A stretch of DNA of 64,000 bases from an uncultured Acidimicrobiaceae bacterium. GTDB lineage: Bacteria > Actinomycetota > Acidimicrobiia > Acidimicrobiales > SZUA-35. Shown piece by piece: positions 36,626-45,984 of this stretch. The notes below the pieces were generated by a model that saw nothing but the letters and a program-made list of their open reading frames with translations, ran no database searches and was not told the origin of the DNA. Position 1 is the stretch's first letter. Each line of letters starts with the position of its first letter. Both the position numbers and the translations under genes were made by a program. The DNA lies in assembly GCA_947259095.1 (NCBI GenBank), contig CAMYLA010000020.1, positions 62,001 through 126,000 of the forward strand, in the 5' to 3' direction.

Positions 36626-37885
36626 ATGACGCAGCCGCCGGCGTCCGGCTCGGCGCAGATCGACGGGATGCCGCTCCCTCGCGGCTTCAGCGTGCTGTTG
36701 ACCGCCGCTGCGGCCATCATCGTGGTGGCCGGACTCCGGGCCTTCTCCAGCTCGATCGGGCCCATCTTTCTGGCGCTGATCATCGTGGTGGTCGTCAGCC
36801 CGATCCAGCAGGTGCTGATCTCGCGGGGGGTACCGGTCCTGGTGGCGAAGCTTGTGCTCTTCGTCACCGCGTTCAGCGTGCTCGGCGTCATCACCTTGGC
36901 TCTGGTCTGGTCCACCACCCAGCTCGTCGGGCTCCTGACCAGCGACGAGTACACCGAGGAGTTCTCCCAGGCCCAGGACAACCTGGCCGATCGCCTGGAC
37001 CGGTTGGGAATCACCGGCGACGACATGCAGGACGCTGTGACCGGACTCGACCTCGGCGCGGTGGCCGGGCAGATCACCAATGCCCTGTCCAGCCTGCTCA
37101 GCCTGACCAGCGCCCTGAGCCTCCTGGTGCTCACCCTGTTGTTCATGGTGTTCGATTCCGGGCCGTTCGTACGAAACCTCAATGGCGTTCGGCGGGTTCG
37201 CCCTGCGGTGGTGGGGGCTCTGGAGCTGTTCGCCAGGCGGACCCGGACCTACTTCATCGTGTCGACCGTGTTCGGCCTGATCGTGGCGGCGTTCGACGTG
37301 GTGGCGCTGACGATGCTCGGGATCCCCCTCGCCCTTGTCTGGGGCGTGCTGTCGCTGATCACCAACTACATCCCGAACGTCGGTTTCGTGCTGGGGGTGA
37401 TCCCCCCCGCCGCCCTGGGATTCTTCGAAGGGGGGTGGCAGCTGGCGCTGTGGGTCATCGTGGTCTACTCGGCGATCAACTTCATCATCCAATCGATCAT
37501 CCAGCCGAAGTTCGTCGGTGATGCGGTCGGGTTCTCGACGACGCTGACCTTTCTGTCGCTGGTGTTCTGGGGCTGGGTGATCGGACCCCTCGGGGCCCTG
37601 CTGGCGATACCGATGACGCTGCTGGCCAAGGCCCTGCTCATCGACATCGATCCGTCGACCAACTGGGCTGCGCCGCTGATCTCGCTGAGCCGAGAGCCAC
37701 CGGCCGACGCCAACCCGGCGCCGCCGGCCGGTGAGGTCGACCGGGGGGACCCCGATCCCACATCGGCCCGTGGTGCGACCACGGGGAAAGACACCGCAGC
37801 GGTCGAAAAGCCGTCGTCCGACCGTGCGGCCCTGGAGGCCAAGCGTCGGGCCGCAGCGGCAGCAGCCAGGCGATCCAAAGCCTGA
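36626..37885 (+). CDS. AI-2E/PerM family membrane transporter
   Basis: 419 residues from ATG 36626, with GGAG upstream; the track start at 36569 is upstream of the conserved part. About seven to eight spans: GFSVLLTAAAAIIVVAGL, FLALIIVVVVSPIQQVLISR and VWGVLSLITNYIPNVGFVLG. NYIPNVG and the C-terminal LVFWGWVIGPLGALLAIPMT are family marks. The Lys/Ala-rich C-terminal tail (KRRAAAAAARRSKA) is cytoplasmic. Substrates in this family vary and cannot be assigned. Confidence 0.9.
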   Translation: MTQPPASGSAQIDGMPLPRGFSVLLTAAAAIIVVAGLRAFSSSIGPIFLALIIVVVVSPIQQVLISRGVPVLVAKLVLFVTAFSVLGVITLALVWSTTQLVGLLTSDEYTEEFSQAQDNLADRLDRLGITGDDMQDAVTGLDLGAVAGQITNALSSLLSLTSALSLLVLTLLFMVFDSGPFVRNLNGVRRVRPAVVGALELFARRTRTYFIVSTVFGLIVAAFDVVALTMLGIPLALVWGVLSLITNYIPNVGFVLGVIPPAALGFFEGGWQLALWVIVVYSAINFIIQSIIQPKFVGDAVGFSTTLTFLSLVFWGWVIGPLGALLAIPMTLLAKALLIDIDPSTNWAAPLISLSREPPADANPAPPAGEVDRGDPDPTSARGATTGKDTAAVEKPSSDRAALEAKRRAAAAAARRSKA

Positions 37886-37952
37886 GGCCCGATCCAAAGC
37901 CCGAGGCCAAAAACGAGACCTCACTCGCCGCCGGCCCACCGCCCGCTCTCGG

Positions 37953-39611
37953 TCAGGAGGCAGGTTCCAGGGTGCCGTCGGAGTACTGCTGACGACAGAG
38001 GTTCCGCTGCAGTTTCCCCGAGCTGGTCTTCGGCAGGGTGCTCGGCTTCACCAGGACCACCTCCCGGCAGGGCACACCGACCGACTCGACCGATCGCTCA
38101 CTGACCAGTGAACGGATGTCGTCGAGGTCGCCGTCGGCCCTGGTCTCTGCCACGACCACCACATGCTCCTTGCCGTTGCGACCGGCGGCACCGAAGGCGA
38201 TCACGTTGCCGGCCCGGATCCCGTCGATCGAGCCGACGGCCCGCTCGATGTCCTGGGGGTACACGTTGCGGCCGCCGACGATGATCAGGTCCTTGATACG
38301 TCCGCACATCGCCATCTGACCGTCCACCATGTAGGCCAGGTCGCCGGTCTTGAGCCATTGGCCGTCGAACAGTTCGGCGTTGGCGTCGCTTCGCTTGTAG
38401 TACCCGGGGGTCACCGACGTACCGCGGATTTGCAGTTCGCCGACATGACGGTCGGCCAGGACCGCATCGGTGCCGGGATCGACGATCCGGAACTCGAGAC
38501 CGGGCACCGGCGAGCCGAGCAGCACGATCTCCCTTGCCGCAGGATCGTCGGCCGGGACCGGGGTGGCGACATGGTCGACCTCGAGCACGTTGGCGTCGAC
38601 GACGTCGGTGGCCAGGCCGGTCATCGGAACCGGGAAACAACCGGCGATCGCCACCTCGGCCATGCCGAAGGCGGGGAACACCGCACCGGGGCGCATCCCG
38701 TGGCGCTCACCGGCCTCGATGAAGGCCCGGACGCTGTCGGGATCCACCGGTTCCGCACCGTTGAGGGCGATCCGCAGCGACGAGAGGTCGAGCTCGGTGT
38801 CGGCCCGGCGCAGCGCCCTGGTGGCGAGGACGTAGCTGAAGTTGGGCCCGGCCGTCGCCGTGCCGCCGTAGGTCGAAATCCACTCCATCCACCGGCCCGG
38901 CGATGCCAGGAAGTCCTGCGGTGCACCGAGCACGAGATCGACGCCGGCCGACATCGGCAGGATGCAGAAGCCGACCAGCCCCATGTCGTGGTAGAGCGGC
39001 AGCCATGAGACCATCACATCGTTGTCGACGTCGACGTCTGCCGCCTCGATGATCGCATCCAGGTTGGCCGCAACCAGCCGGTTCGGCAGCATCACCCCCT
39101 TCGGTTCGGAGGTGGAGCCGCTGGTGAACTGGAGCACGAACAGGTCCTCCTCCCGGTAGTCGGGGCGGATGAACTGATCGGCGGTGACGCCGTCCTCGGT
39201 GACCAGCTCGTCGAAGGGGATCAGGGGCGGGTCGTCGGGGGAGACCTCGACGAACGGTGCCAGATCGGGATCGACGAGGACGGCAACGCAGTCGGCATTG
39301 CGGATTCGCAGCCTGGTCGAGGCGGCGAACTCCTCCAGCGAGCCGAGGCGCATCGGCAGGGGCAGCACCACCAGCGTCGCCCCGCACAACCAGACCGCCT
39401 GGAATGCGGTGACGAGATCTGCCGTGGTCGGGCCCAGCACTGCCACATGGTCGCCATGTTGGATGCCTCGCCCCTGCAGCCGGGCCGCAACGGCCTTGGC
39501 CTCTTCGTGCAGGGCGGCCCAGGTCTTGGTGACCGGGGTCTTGCCGGTGACGAAGGTGATGGTGCCGTCGCCCTTTGCCGCATGCTCGATCCGGCCCACA
39601 ATTGTCTGCAT
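37953..39611 (-). CDS. Fatty acyl-AMP ligase (FadD32/FAAL-like)
   Basis: 552 residues. ANL superfamily: A3 FTSGSTSEPKGVMLPNR, A5-type NGAEPVDPDSVRAF, and A8 KTGDLAYMVDGQMAMCGR with IKDLIIVGGRNVYPQDIE and the C-terminal catalytic Lys (SSGKLQRNL). The sequence VSWLPLYHDMGLVGFCILPM is typical of FAALs, which make acyl-adenylates for polyketide synthases or lipid anabolism rather than acyl-CoA. No PKS is seen in this window, so the acyl acceptor is unknown. Confidence 0.85.
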   Translation of the reverse strand: MQTIVGRIEHAAKGDGTITFVTGKTPVTKTWAALHEEAKAVAARLQGRGIQHGDHVAVLGPTTADLVTAFQAVWLCGATLVVLPLPMRLGSLEEFAASTRLRIRNADCVAVLVDPDLAPFVEVSPDDPPLIPFDELVTEDGVTADQFIRPDYREEDLFVLQFTSGSTSEPKGVMLPNRLVAANLDAIIEAADVDVDNDVMVSWLPLYHDMGLVGFCILPMSAGVDLVLGAPQDFLASPGRWMEWISTYGGTATAGPNFSYVLATRALRRADTELDLSSLRIALNGAEPVDPDSVRAFIEAGERHGMRPGAVFPAFGMAEVAIAGCFPVPMTGLATDVVDANVLEVDHVATPVPADDPAAREIVLLGSPVPGLEFRIVDPGTDAVLADRHVGELQIRGTSVTPGYYKRSDANAELFDGQWLKTGDLAYMVDGQMAMCGRIKDLIIVGGRNVYPQDIERAVGSIDGIRAGNVIAFGAAGRNGKEHVVVVAETRADGDLDDIRSLVSERSVESVGVPCREVVLVKPSTLPKTSSGKLQRNLCRQQYSDGTLEPAS

Positions 39612-39694
39612 ATCGGATTAGACACCACGCGGATCGAAAGAGTTACGCCTCGGTAACTTCGGCGGTGAATGCCGCTGGAACAGTGGGGTTCTGC

Positions 39695-40984
39695 TCAGTC
39701 GCCGAAGACCGCCAGCTGGTTGCCCACCGCTCGCAGTGCACCAGAGGGGGTGTTCACCACACCCTTTCCTTCGATCCACATCGTGGTCGAGCCGCCGCCG
39801 TCGAGCATGACCGAATCGTGGACCCCCAGGCCGGCCAGGAGGTCGGCGGTCTCGGCCCCGGTCATTCCCGCTGCGCCGGGGCGACGCCCGTCGACCGTCA
39901 CCAGGATCAATACGTCTCCGGTGGCGTCGAGGCCGATCGCCGTTCTCGGCTGGCGGGTGGTGAATGTCGGATCGCCACCGAAGTCGGTGGTGACCACCCC
40001 CCGGTGGACCAGCGTCGGATGCCCCGACACGCCCTCCACCACCCGATCGTCGACCCGGTCGTTGACTTCGCGGTGGTGCTCGATCACCGCATCGCCATCG
40101 GCGGTGAAACCGAGGAGTGCGGTGTAGAAATGGTCGGTGCCGCCGTAGACCACGCCGCCGGACACCGCCGGACCGTCATAGGGGGCGTACCAGTTGCCGT
40201 TGACCGCCACCGCGGCGCCGATCTCCCGGGCCCAGGTGCCGACCGTCGAACGGCCACGATCACCGGGGCTGACCGCCACCCCCCTCGTCGCCGACAGGTG
40301 GAGATAGACGATATTGATCCGCTGGCCGGCCCCGTCCCGCTGTTCGTGGACCAGTGCCGGCGTGACCTGATCGGTTCGACCGGTGGTTCGACCGGCGACC
40401 CGGGCATCGAAGTCGGCCTTGGAGATCTCGGTACGAACCCGCAGCCGTCGAGCCAGGTCGGCCTCGGCGGCGAGCCGCTCCTGCGCAACCTGCTCGGCGG
40501 CACGCTCGGCGTCGCCCCTGACCCCGTCCGCCATCCGGCGCTGGCGGGCCGCTGCCGCCCGCTGCTCCCGTTCCTGGAGGCGGTCCTCGGCCAGGGTCAA
40601 CCGGGACAGTGCATCCAGGTAGCTGGTGACACCCCGCCCCCGGTACTCCTCGGACGCGGTCAGCGTCCGGACCACTTCCACCGGTGAGGTCCCGTCGCCG
40701 ATCTGCGCACGCCAATAGGCCAGTCCCCCGGGGTCGGGCAGTCGCCTCAGCAGCAGGCAGTAGGCAACCACCACGAAGCCGGCATCACCGCCTGCGATGA
40801 TGGCCGGGCCGCCGATGAGGTCGATGCCGGAGCCGGCGCAGGCCCCGTCGGTGACCAAAGCCCTCGGTGCAGTCTCGCTTTCGAGGCCCGAGGTCCGAAC
40901 CCGGGCCGTGCTCGGCACGGCTGCGACCCCCAGAACCATGAGCACCACAAAGCAGACCCCGAGGCCACGAACCATCCACACCAA
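39695..40984 (-). CDS. Secreted phosphodiester glycosidase-like protein with DUF4214
   Basis: 429 residues. N-terminal signal peptide (MVRGLGVCFVVLMVLGVAAV, then SxA-type site). DUF4214 segment follows (CLLLRRLPDPGGLAYWRAQI). The C-terminal half matches NAGPA/exopolysaccharide-type phosphodiester glycosidases: VNGNWYAPYDGPAVSGGVVY, RTAIGLDATGDVLILVTVDG and MLDGGGSTTMWIEGKGVVN. It presumably acts outside the cell on glycans. Confidence 0.82.
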   Translation of the reverse strand: MVWMVRGLGVCFVVLMVLGVAAVPSTARVRTSGLESETAPRALVTDGACAGSGIDLIGGPAIIAGGDAGFVVVAYCLLLRRLPDPGGLAYWRAQIGDGTSPVEVVRTLTASEEYRGRGVTSYLDALSRLTLAEDRLQEREQRAAAARQRRMADGVRGDAERAAEQVAQERLAAEADLARRLRVRTEISKADFDARVAGRTTGRTDQVTPALVHEQRDGAGQRINIVYLHLSATRGVAVSPGDRGRSTVGTWAREIGAAVAVNGNWYAPYDGPAVSGGVVYGGTDHFYTALLGFTADGDAVIEHHREVNDRVDDRVVEGVSGHPTLVHRGVVTTDFGGDPTFTTRQPRTAIGLDATGDVLILVTVDGRRPGAAGMTGAETADLLAGLGVHDSVMLDGGGSTTMWIEGKGVVNTPSGALRAVGNQLAVFGD

Positions 40985-41208
40985 CTCCCGCCGCCCCGCC
41001 GCCGTGCGGGAACCTTGACATCACGTCCCAGGTAACCGTTCTGTCGCCAGGCGGGGAAGAACAGATCTGCCCGCCGAACGACCCAGGCCATAGGCCTTTC
41101 GGCCCAGACCGGCCGCCGGCCCGGGCCCCGATCGCCAACGGGGGCAAGAGTTGCTGCCGAGGCCGCCGGACAGGCCGCCCCGGACGGCTCGGGCCGGGGG
41201 CGCGGAAG

Positions 41209-41640
41209 CTAGGCCAGGAAGGCCAATGCAAGCAGGCCACGGATCGACCACAGGGCCGTGCGAAACCAGTTCGTGGTGATCAACCGCTGGACGAGGTCGG
41301 CGTCGTAGCCGTCGGCCTGCAGCCGACCATGGATTGGCGCATACCACATGGCAGTGGCGACCCAGCCGGCCGCCAGCAAGGCGCCGGCCACGAACGAGGC
41401 GGCGGCCGATGTGCCATCGGGACGCAGCAGGAACACCAGGAGCGCCAGGATGACCTCAACCGGTGCGAACGGCGCCAGGAGCTTGACGATTCGCGAGGAG
41501 TGGTCGGTGACGTACCGGGTGAAGTCCTGGGCCGGAACCGCGCGGAACTGCGGGTAGATGGCCAGCTGCACCGACCACATGATGCCGACCATGATGAGGG
41601 TGACCCCGGCGTGGGACAGCAGCAGGAAGCTTTCAGACAT
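41209..41640 (-). CDS. Four-span membrane protein, DUF1772-like
   Basis: 143 residues from ATG 41640 (MSESFLLLSHAGVTLIMVGI); the longer track start reads through a repeated CGGCCGATGTG tract. Four hydrophobic helices, WSVQLAIYPQFRAVPAQDF after the first and IVKLLAPFAPVEVILALLVF in the second. The pattern of short loops with YP and an Arg-rich C-terminal turn fits small integral proteins of the anthrone-oxygenase/DUF1772 kind. No function assigned. Confidence 0.65.
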   Translation of the reverse strand: MSESFLLLSHAGVTLIMVGIMWSVQLAIYPQFRAVPAQDFTRYVTDHSSRIVKLLAPFAPVEVILALLVFLLRPDGTSAAASFVAGALLAAGWVATAMWYAPIHGRLQADGYDADLVQRLITTNWFRTALWSIRGLLALAFLA

Positions 41641-41787
41641 GTCGGCCGACACTACTCCCGGCCTTCGGCGGCCGATGTGCGACCGGCCGATGTGGGTGCG
41701 GCCGATCCATGGCCGCCGCCGGTCGCGGGAATCGGTGGCGGACAACCGCGGCGGGAGTTGGTTGCTTGTCGGCCCGGGGGGCCGTGT

Positions 41788-42885
41788 TCAGGCCGGAGCG
41801 CCCAATCGCTCGTAGGACGGGGCCATCGCCTGGAGTTCCGGCATGACCCGGGAGGCAAACAACCTGGCGTTTCGCTCAGCCTCGTCCGCCGGCATGCCGG
41901 CGTAGCTGAACACCCCCATGAAGCCGTCGTTGTAGGTGTTCTCCTGGATCGCCATGATGCGCTCGATCACCTGGTCCGGTGTGCCCCAGACCTGGAGGTC
42001 GACGAAGAAGTCGGTCATCCTCTCCATGCCGTTCGGCCGATGCAGCAGGTCGTACATCTGCCCGTGGAACTCGTAGCCGGGGGTGTTCTTCAGATGATCC
42101 TTGTCGAATTCGTAGTGCTTGATGATCGAATCCCAGTAGCCACCGATGTACTTCCGTGCCAGCTCCTCGGCCCGATCGGCGGACTCGTCGACGAACGTCC
42201 ACCCTGCCACGTATGGCGGAGGGGGCTCCGAGCCGGTGGCCTGGCGGAACGTCTCCCGGTAGGTCTGCAGCTCCGCCCTGACGAGATCCCATGGTTTCTG
42301 GGGAACGATCAGCAGGCCGACCCCCATCCTGGCCATGATCTCGGCCGACTCGGTTGACACTGCGGCCGCATAGGCCCGGCCACGGAACGACTTCTCCGGC
42401 CGGGGCCGGATGTCCTTGCGAGGCTGGCGCACGTACTGGCCGTCGTATTCGCAGTAGCCCTGCTCGAGGCCGGTCAGGATCATCTCGGCCGATTCGGCGA
42501 AGCGGCTGCGAGCCTCGGGCATGTCGACCCGGAAACCTTCGAATTCGACCCGACCGGTGCCCCGCCCCATACCGAGGACGAGCCGCCCACCGGACATCAC
42601 GTCGAGCATGGCGATCTGCTCCGCCATTCGCATCGGATCGTGCCACGGGAGGACACACACCATCGAGCCGAGCTGGATGTTCTGAGTACAGGCCGCCATG
42701 TAGGTCAGGAACTGCATCACGTCCGGGCACATCGTGTAGTCGGTGAAGTGATGCTCCACGCTCCAGATCGAATCGAAGCCGAGGGGCTCGGCCTGACGAG
42801 CCAGCGCCAGGTCCTGGGCGTAGACCTGGGAGTCGGGGATCAGCTCCCCCGGGTTCTGGAAGATCACGGACATACCGACGTGCAT
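41788..42885 (-). CDS. LLM-class flavin-dependent oxidoreductase
   Basis: 365 residues from ATG 42885 (MHVGMSVIFQNPGELIPDSQ), SD GAGAGG; the track start at 43263 is upstream non-coding. TIM barrel of bacterial luciferase type: FDSIWSVEHHFTDYTMCPDV, GSMVCVLPWHDPMRMAEQIA and DVMSGGRLVLGMGRGTGRVE. The VEHHF region suits FMN or F420 binding. It diverges from the desaturase-like gene with about 200 bp between starts. Confidence 0.9.
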   Translation of the reverse strand: MHVGMSVIFQNPGELIPDSQVYAQDLALARQAEPLGFDSIWSVEHHFTDYTMCPDVMQFLTYMAACTQNIQLGSMVCVLPWHDPMRMAEQIAMLDVMSGGRLVLGMGRGTGRVEFEGFRVDMPEARSRFAESAEMILTGLEQGYCEYDGQYVRQPRKDIRPRPEKSFRGRAYAAAVSTESAEIMARMGVGLLIVPQKPWDLVRAELQTYRETFRQATGSEPPPPYVAGWTFVDESADRAEELARKYIGGYWDSIIKHYEFDKDHLKNTPGYEFHGQMYDLLHRPNGMERMTDFFVDLQVWGTPDQVIERIMAIQENTYNDGFMGVFSYAGMPADEAERNARLFASRVMPELQAMAPSYERLGAPA

Positions 42886-43084
42886 GGCGTTGCCTCTCGA
42901 TGGTGGTTCACGGAATGTGTTCGATCTCCGGCCAACGTACCGCAAGCGGCCGGGGCCCTCCCAACTCCCGGTGCACCAGCCGAGGCCCCGCGACCTCAAG
43001 CGACCCGCCACCTTTGTCGACCATTGGATATGGGCCGCATCGCACCCGTCAGCCGAGGTTCCCGATCGACGCCGAGCCCGACCG

Positions 43085-43942
43085 GTGCCTGACCAACTAC
43101 TGGCCCTGCTGGAAGCGTTCCACGGCTCGAACACGCTGCGGCTGCTGGTCCCGTTCGTTTTGTTCTCCGCACTGCTGGTCGCGGCCAGGGGGCCGGGGGC
43201 GCTGCGGCTCTCCGACCAGACCCTCCGCAGCATCACGGTGACGCTGGGCATCCTCATCGTCAACGGCTACCTGGCCCGGTGGTTGGTGCTGCGGGTCGAT
43301 CCGACCAGCCCGGCCTACGCCCGCATCGGCCTGCCGACCATCTCTGCCGACCTCTGGCCGAGGCTGCCGTGGCCGGTGGCGATCGCCGTCGTCGTGGTGC
43401 TGTTCGACGTTGCCGACTACTGGACCCACCGATTGATGCACAACTCGTGGCTCTGGGGCGTCCACGCCGTCCATCACAGCGAGCAGCGGATGACCTGGCT
43501 CAGCTCGTCGCGGGTGCATCTCTTCGAACCGACCATCATGAAGCTGGGGTACATCTGCCTGCTGGGGTGGATGGGCGTGCCGGCCTGGGCCCTGCTGGCG
43601 GCGAATGCAGTCGCCTACCTCCACAACCGGTACGTGCACTGCGATGTCGGCTGGAACCACGGGTGGTTGGCCAAAGTGATCGCCTCGCCGAACTGGCATC
43701 GATGGCACCATTCGGTGGATCCGGCGGCCCACAACAAGAACTATGCCAACGTCTTCTCTTTTCTCGACATTGTTTTCGGGACCTATTACAACCCGAAGCG
43801 ATGCGAAACCGAGGTTGGCCTGCGAGAAATTCCCCGTCCTGGCGTTGTCAACCAGCTCGCATACCCGGCAACGTTTGTTTGGCAGAAGATCCGGAGATCT
43901 CAGCCATGGGGAACTACGAAAGAGCTTCAGGAAGCATCGTGA
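43085..43942 (+). CDS. Sterol desaturase / fatty acid hydroxylase family protein
   Basis: 285 residues from GTG 43085 (VPDQLLALLEAFHGSNTLRL). Four to five membrane spans and the di-iron histidine motifs: DYWTHRLMHNSWLWGVHAVH with HH, and NWHRWHHSVDPAAHNKNYAN. Members use a membrane di-iron centre to hydroxylate or desaturate lipids. Substrate not determined. Its 3' end runs into an AT-rich gap. Confidence 0.9.
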   Translation: MPDQLLALLEAFHGSNTLRLLVPFVLFSALLVAARGPGALRLSDQTLRSITVTLGILIVNGYLARWLVLRVDPTSPAYARIGLPTISADLWPRLPWPVAIAVVVVLFDVADYWTHRLMHNSWLWGVHAVHHSEQRMTWLSSSRVHLFEPTIMKLGYICLLGWMGVPAWALLAANAVAYLHNRYVHCDVGWNHGWLAKVIASPNWHRWHHSVDPAAHNKNYANVFSFLDIVFGTYYNPKRCETEVGLREIPRPGVVNQLAYPATFVWQKIRRSQPWGTTKELQEAS

Positions 43943-44082
43943 TTCATGGCTGTTCATGGGATTCATGCACGATTGAACCGCACGAATCAACAAATAGATC
44001 CATTCTGATGTACCGTAATTGACCAAAATGAATCCGGTGATTTGCTGGCCTTTTGACTCCCAATGCGCGATCCTCACCAGAT
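43943..44082. promoter_or_regulatory. AT-rich intergenic island with repeated GATTCATG
   Basis: 140 bp much richer in A/T than its surroundings. GATTCATG occurs twice (about 43941 and 43960) and TGATTC/GAATCA form an inverted pair (about 43940 and 43984). It precedes a large membrane protein, so it probably holds its promoter or a regulator site. No specific factor recognised. Confidence 0.3.
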
Positions 44083-45351
44083 ATGTCAGACGATCTGCCG
44101 CCTGACCTCGTCGAGACGGATGAGATCGCCCTCGACGAGTTCGCCATCCTCAGAGCAAAACAGACGCCGCCCCGGGAGCCGCCGACCACCGCCGCCAACC
44201 CGGCGACGCTTTTCAACGATGCCACGCCGCTCACGCTGGCTCCCACGTCTGTGGCGGAGCGGCCGGCGTCGATTCTGGAGGGGGCGGACCGGCCGAACGT
44301 CGAGCGGTGGCGACCGACCGAGGGCGTCGACCGGGTTCGGACCTTCCTCGCCACCGGCCGTGATCGAGCCGACCTGTTGCTCCGGCGACAGGGGCTCCTG
44401 GCTCTGATCGGACTGTGCCTGCTCGGTCTGGTGGTGGCGGTGTCATTACCTCGGACCGCCCAGCGCCTTGGATCCGATGTCGAGGTCGTTGCGAATGACG
44501 AGAACGACGGCGAGCCGGCCGGCCCGACCGGTTCCGAGCCGGCCACCAATCTCGATGACCCGGTTGATCCGCTCGGCAGCGACGGGCTGTTCCAGAACCC
44601 GAAGACAGAGCAGGCGATCAGCAGCTCCGACGGCACAACTGCGGCCCGCCCCCAGAGCACCGGATCGGCGCCCAGGGTGACCACCGCCTCGTCTCGCCGG
44701 CCGTCGCAACGGCTGCCGACCTTGGCCGAGCTGTTGGAGACGTCGGTCGTGGTCGGGCCGGAGACCACGGGCTGCCCCGAACCGGGCGGGGAGCCACCGG
44801 ATTGTGGGCCAACGGCCACATCGGTGCCCGGATCGGACACACCGAACACGCCGTCGGACGGGTCCTCGCCGACGGTGACCGCGGCCGGTCAGATCACCAG
44901 CTCGAGCGGGCCATCGACAACTGCGTCGACCACGACCGGCGGGGTTTCGTCGACCAGCCGCTCAGCGACCACCACCGAATCGCAGACCACGACCACCCGT
45001 CGAACGACCACAATTAGACGGACGACGACAACCACCAGACCGACGACGACAACGACCAGACCGACGACGACCACCAGACGGACGACGACAACGACCAGAC
45101 CGACGACGACGTCCAGCACCGTACCGACCACCACGACGGTGGCCTCGACCACAGGATCCACCGCCTCATCGACCTCGAGTTCCACCTCGATCGCCACCAC
45201 CTCGACCACCGACGGCGACGCCACGTCGAGCACCGCCAGCGGATCCGGACCGACCGAGCCGTCGAGCCCGGCCAACAGTGCGGTTGCCTGCTCCCCCGAC
45301 GACCCCGGGTCGGGGGGCGTCTGCCCCGGCGGGTCTGCCGGCCCGCCGTGA
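44083..45351 (+). CDS. Single-span membrane protein with Thr-rich repeat stalk
   Basis: 422 residues from ATG 44083 (MSDDLPPDLVETDEIALDEF). The first 100 residues look cytoplasmic and acidic. One span follows (GLLALIGLCLLGLVVAVSLP, near residue 100-124), then an extracellular Ser/Thr region rich in RPTTTTT and RRTTTTT units. No domain beyond that. The plan matches the gene at 12696-14162, likely glycosylated surface stalks. It ends with CSPDDPGSGGVCPGGSAG. Confidence 0.6.
   Translation: MSDDLPPDLVETDEIALDEFAILRAKQTPPREPPTTAANPATLFNDATPLTLAPTSVAERPASILEGADRPNVERWRPTEGVDRVRTFLATGRDRADLLLRRQGLLALIGLCLLGLVVAVSLPRTAQRLGSDVEVVANDENDGEPAGPTGSEPATNLDDPVDPLGSDGLFQNPKTEQAISSSDGTTAARPQSTGSAPRVTTASSRRPSQRLPTLAELLETSVVVGPETTGCPEPGGEPPDCGPTATSVPGSDTPNTPSDGSSPTVTAAGQITSSSGPSTTASTTTGGVSSTSRSATTTESQTTTTRRTTTIRRTTTTTRPTTTTTRPTTTTRRTTTTTRPTTTSSTVPTTTTVASTTGSTASSTSSSTSIATTSTTDGDATSSTASGSGPTEPSSPANSAVACSPDDPGSGGVCPGGSAGPP
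45015..45112 (+). repeat. 18-21-bp tandem repeats coding for RPTTTTT/RRTTTTT
   Basis: Units such as AGACCGACGACGACAACGACC and AGACGGACGACGACAACGACC follow one another about five times with small changes in length and base. The reading frame is kept because all units are multiples of 3. Confidence 0.75.
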
Positions 45352-45447
45352 TCATCTGACCGGTCCGGTGGGGTTGCCTCCACCGGAGGAACGGCATTCG
45401 ATCCATCGCCTCGAAGTGCCGCCGGGGCCGGGACTACGCTGATCTCC

Positions 45448-45984
45448 ATGGGCGCCGAACCGGTTGCGGAGCAGAGCCGACAGTACCAGCGCGACGGCTA
45501 CCTGTTGGTGCCCGATGTGCTGACCGCAGCCGAGGTCCAGGAGTTGCTGGCCGAGACGGCCGAGATCGCCAGGGGCTACCGGACGCCGGTCCGGGGGTTG
45601 CTGCCAATCGAGCCCGACGCTTCCGACGACGAGGCGTTGGGTCGCTACCTGGCGATCCACTTCCCCCACAAAACGTCGGAGCTGATACGCCGGCGCTACC
45701 TCGCCCACCCTCGCTTCGCCGAAGTCCTGGCAAACGTGGTCGGACCGAAGTTGAAATGCATGCAGTCGATGCTGTTCGTGAAACCGGCCGGCAAACCGGG
45801 GCAGGCTTGGCACCAGGACGAGTACGAGATCTTCGGCACCCCGAACGACGATGATCCGGGCATCCCGATAGAGGTTCCGGTGGGTTCGGTGCTGCTGTTC
45901 AACGGCTACCTGCACCACCGCAGCCTGCCGACCCTCCTCGCGGTCGGCGGCAGGCACCGCTCGACGAACAGGTATCCGCCATGA
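45448..45984 (+). CDS. Phytanoyl-CoA dioxygenase-like protein with internal deletion
   Basis: 178 residues against about 250-300 in the family. The start (YQRDGYLLVPDVLTAAEVQE) and first half match PhyH. The HxD iron pair is present (AWHQDEYEI), then the sequence jumps to FGTPNDDDPGIPIEVPVGSV and the distal His (FNGYLHHRSLP). About 50 residues with the substrate and 2-oxoglutarate strands appear missing, and the C-terminus ends in RHRSTNRYPP. The frame is intact. It is a decayed or highly reduced oxygenase. Its stop overlaps the next gene's ATG. Confidence 0.6.
   Translation: MGAEPVAEQSRQYQRDGYLLVPDVLTAAEVQELLAETAEIARGYRTPVRGLLPIEPDASDDEALGRYLAIHFPHKTSELIRRRYLAHPRFAEVLANVVGPKLKCMQSMLFVKPAGKPGQAWHQDEYEIFGTPNDDDPGIPIEVPVGSVLLFNGYLHHRSLPTLLAVGGRHRSTNRYPP

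Noticed and set aside
43944-44849. Minus-strand 301-codon ORF
   Set aside because: Antisense to the Thr-rich membrane protein; Ser/Gly-rich shadow with no domain.
44983-45125. CRISPR-like repeat pattern
   Set aside because: Repeats are in frame, directly adjacent without unique spacers, and encode a Thr-rich protein.
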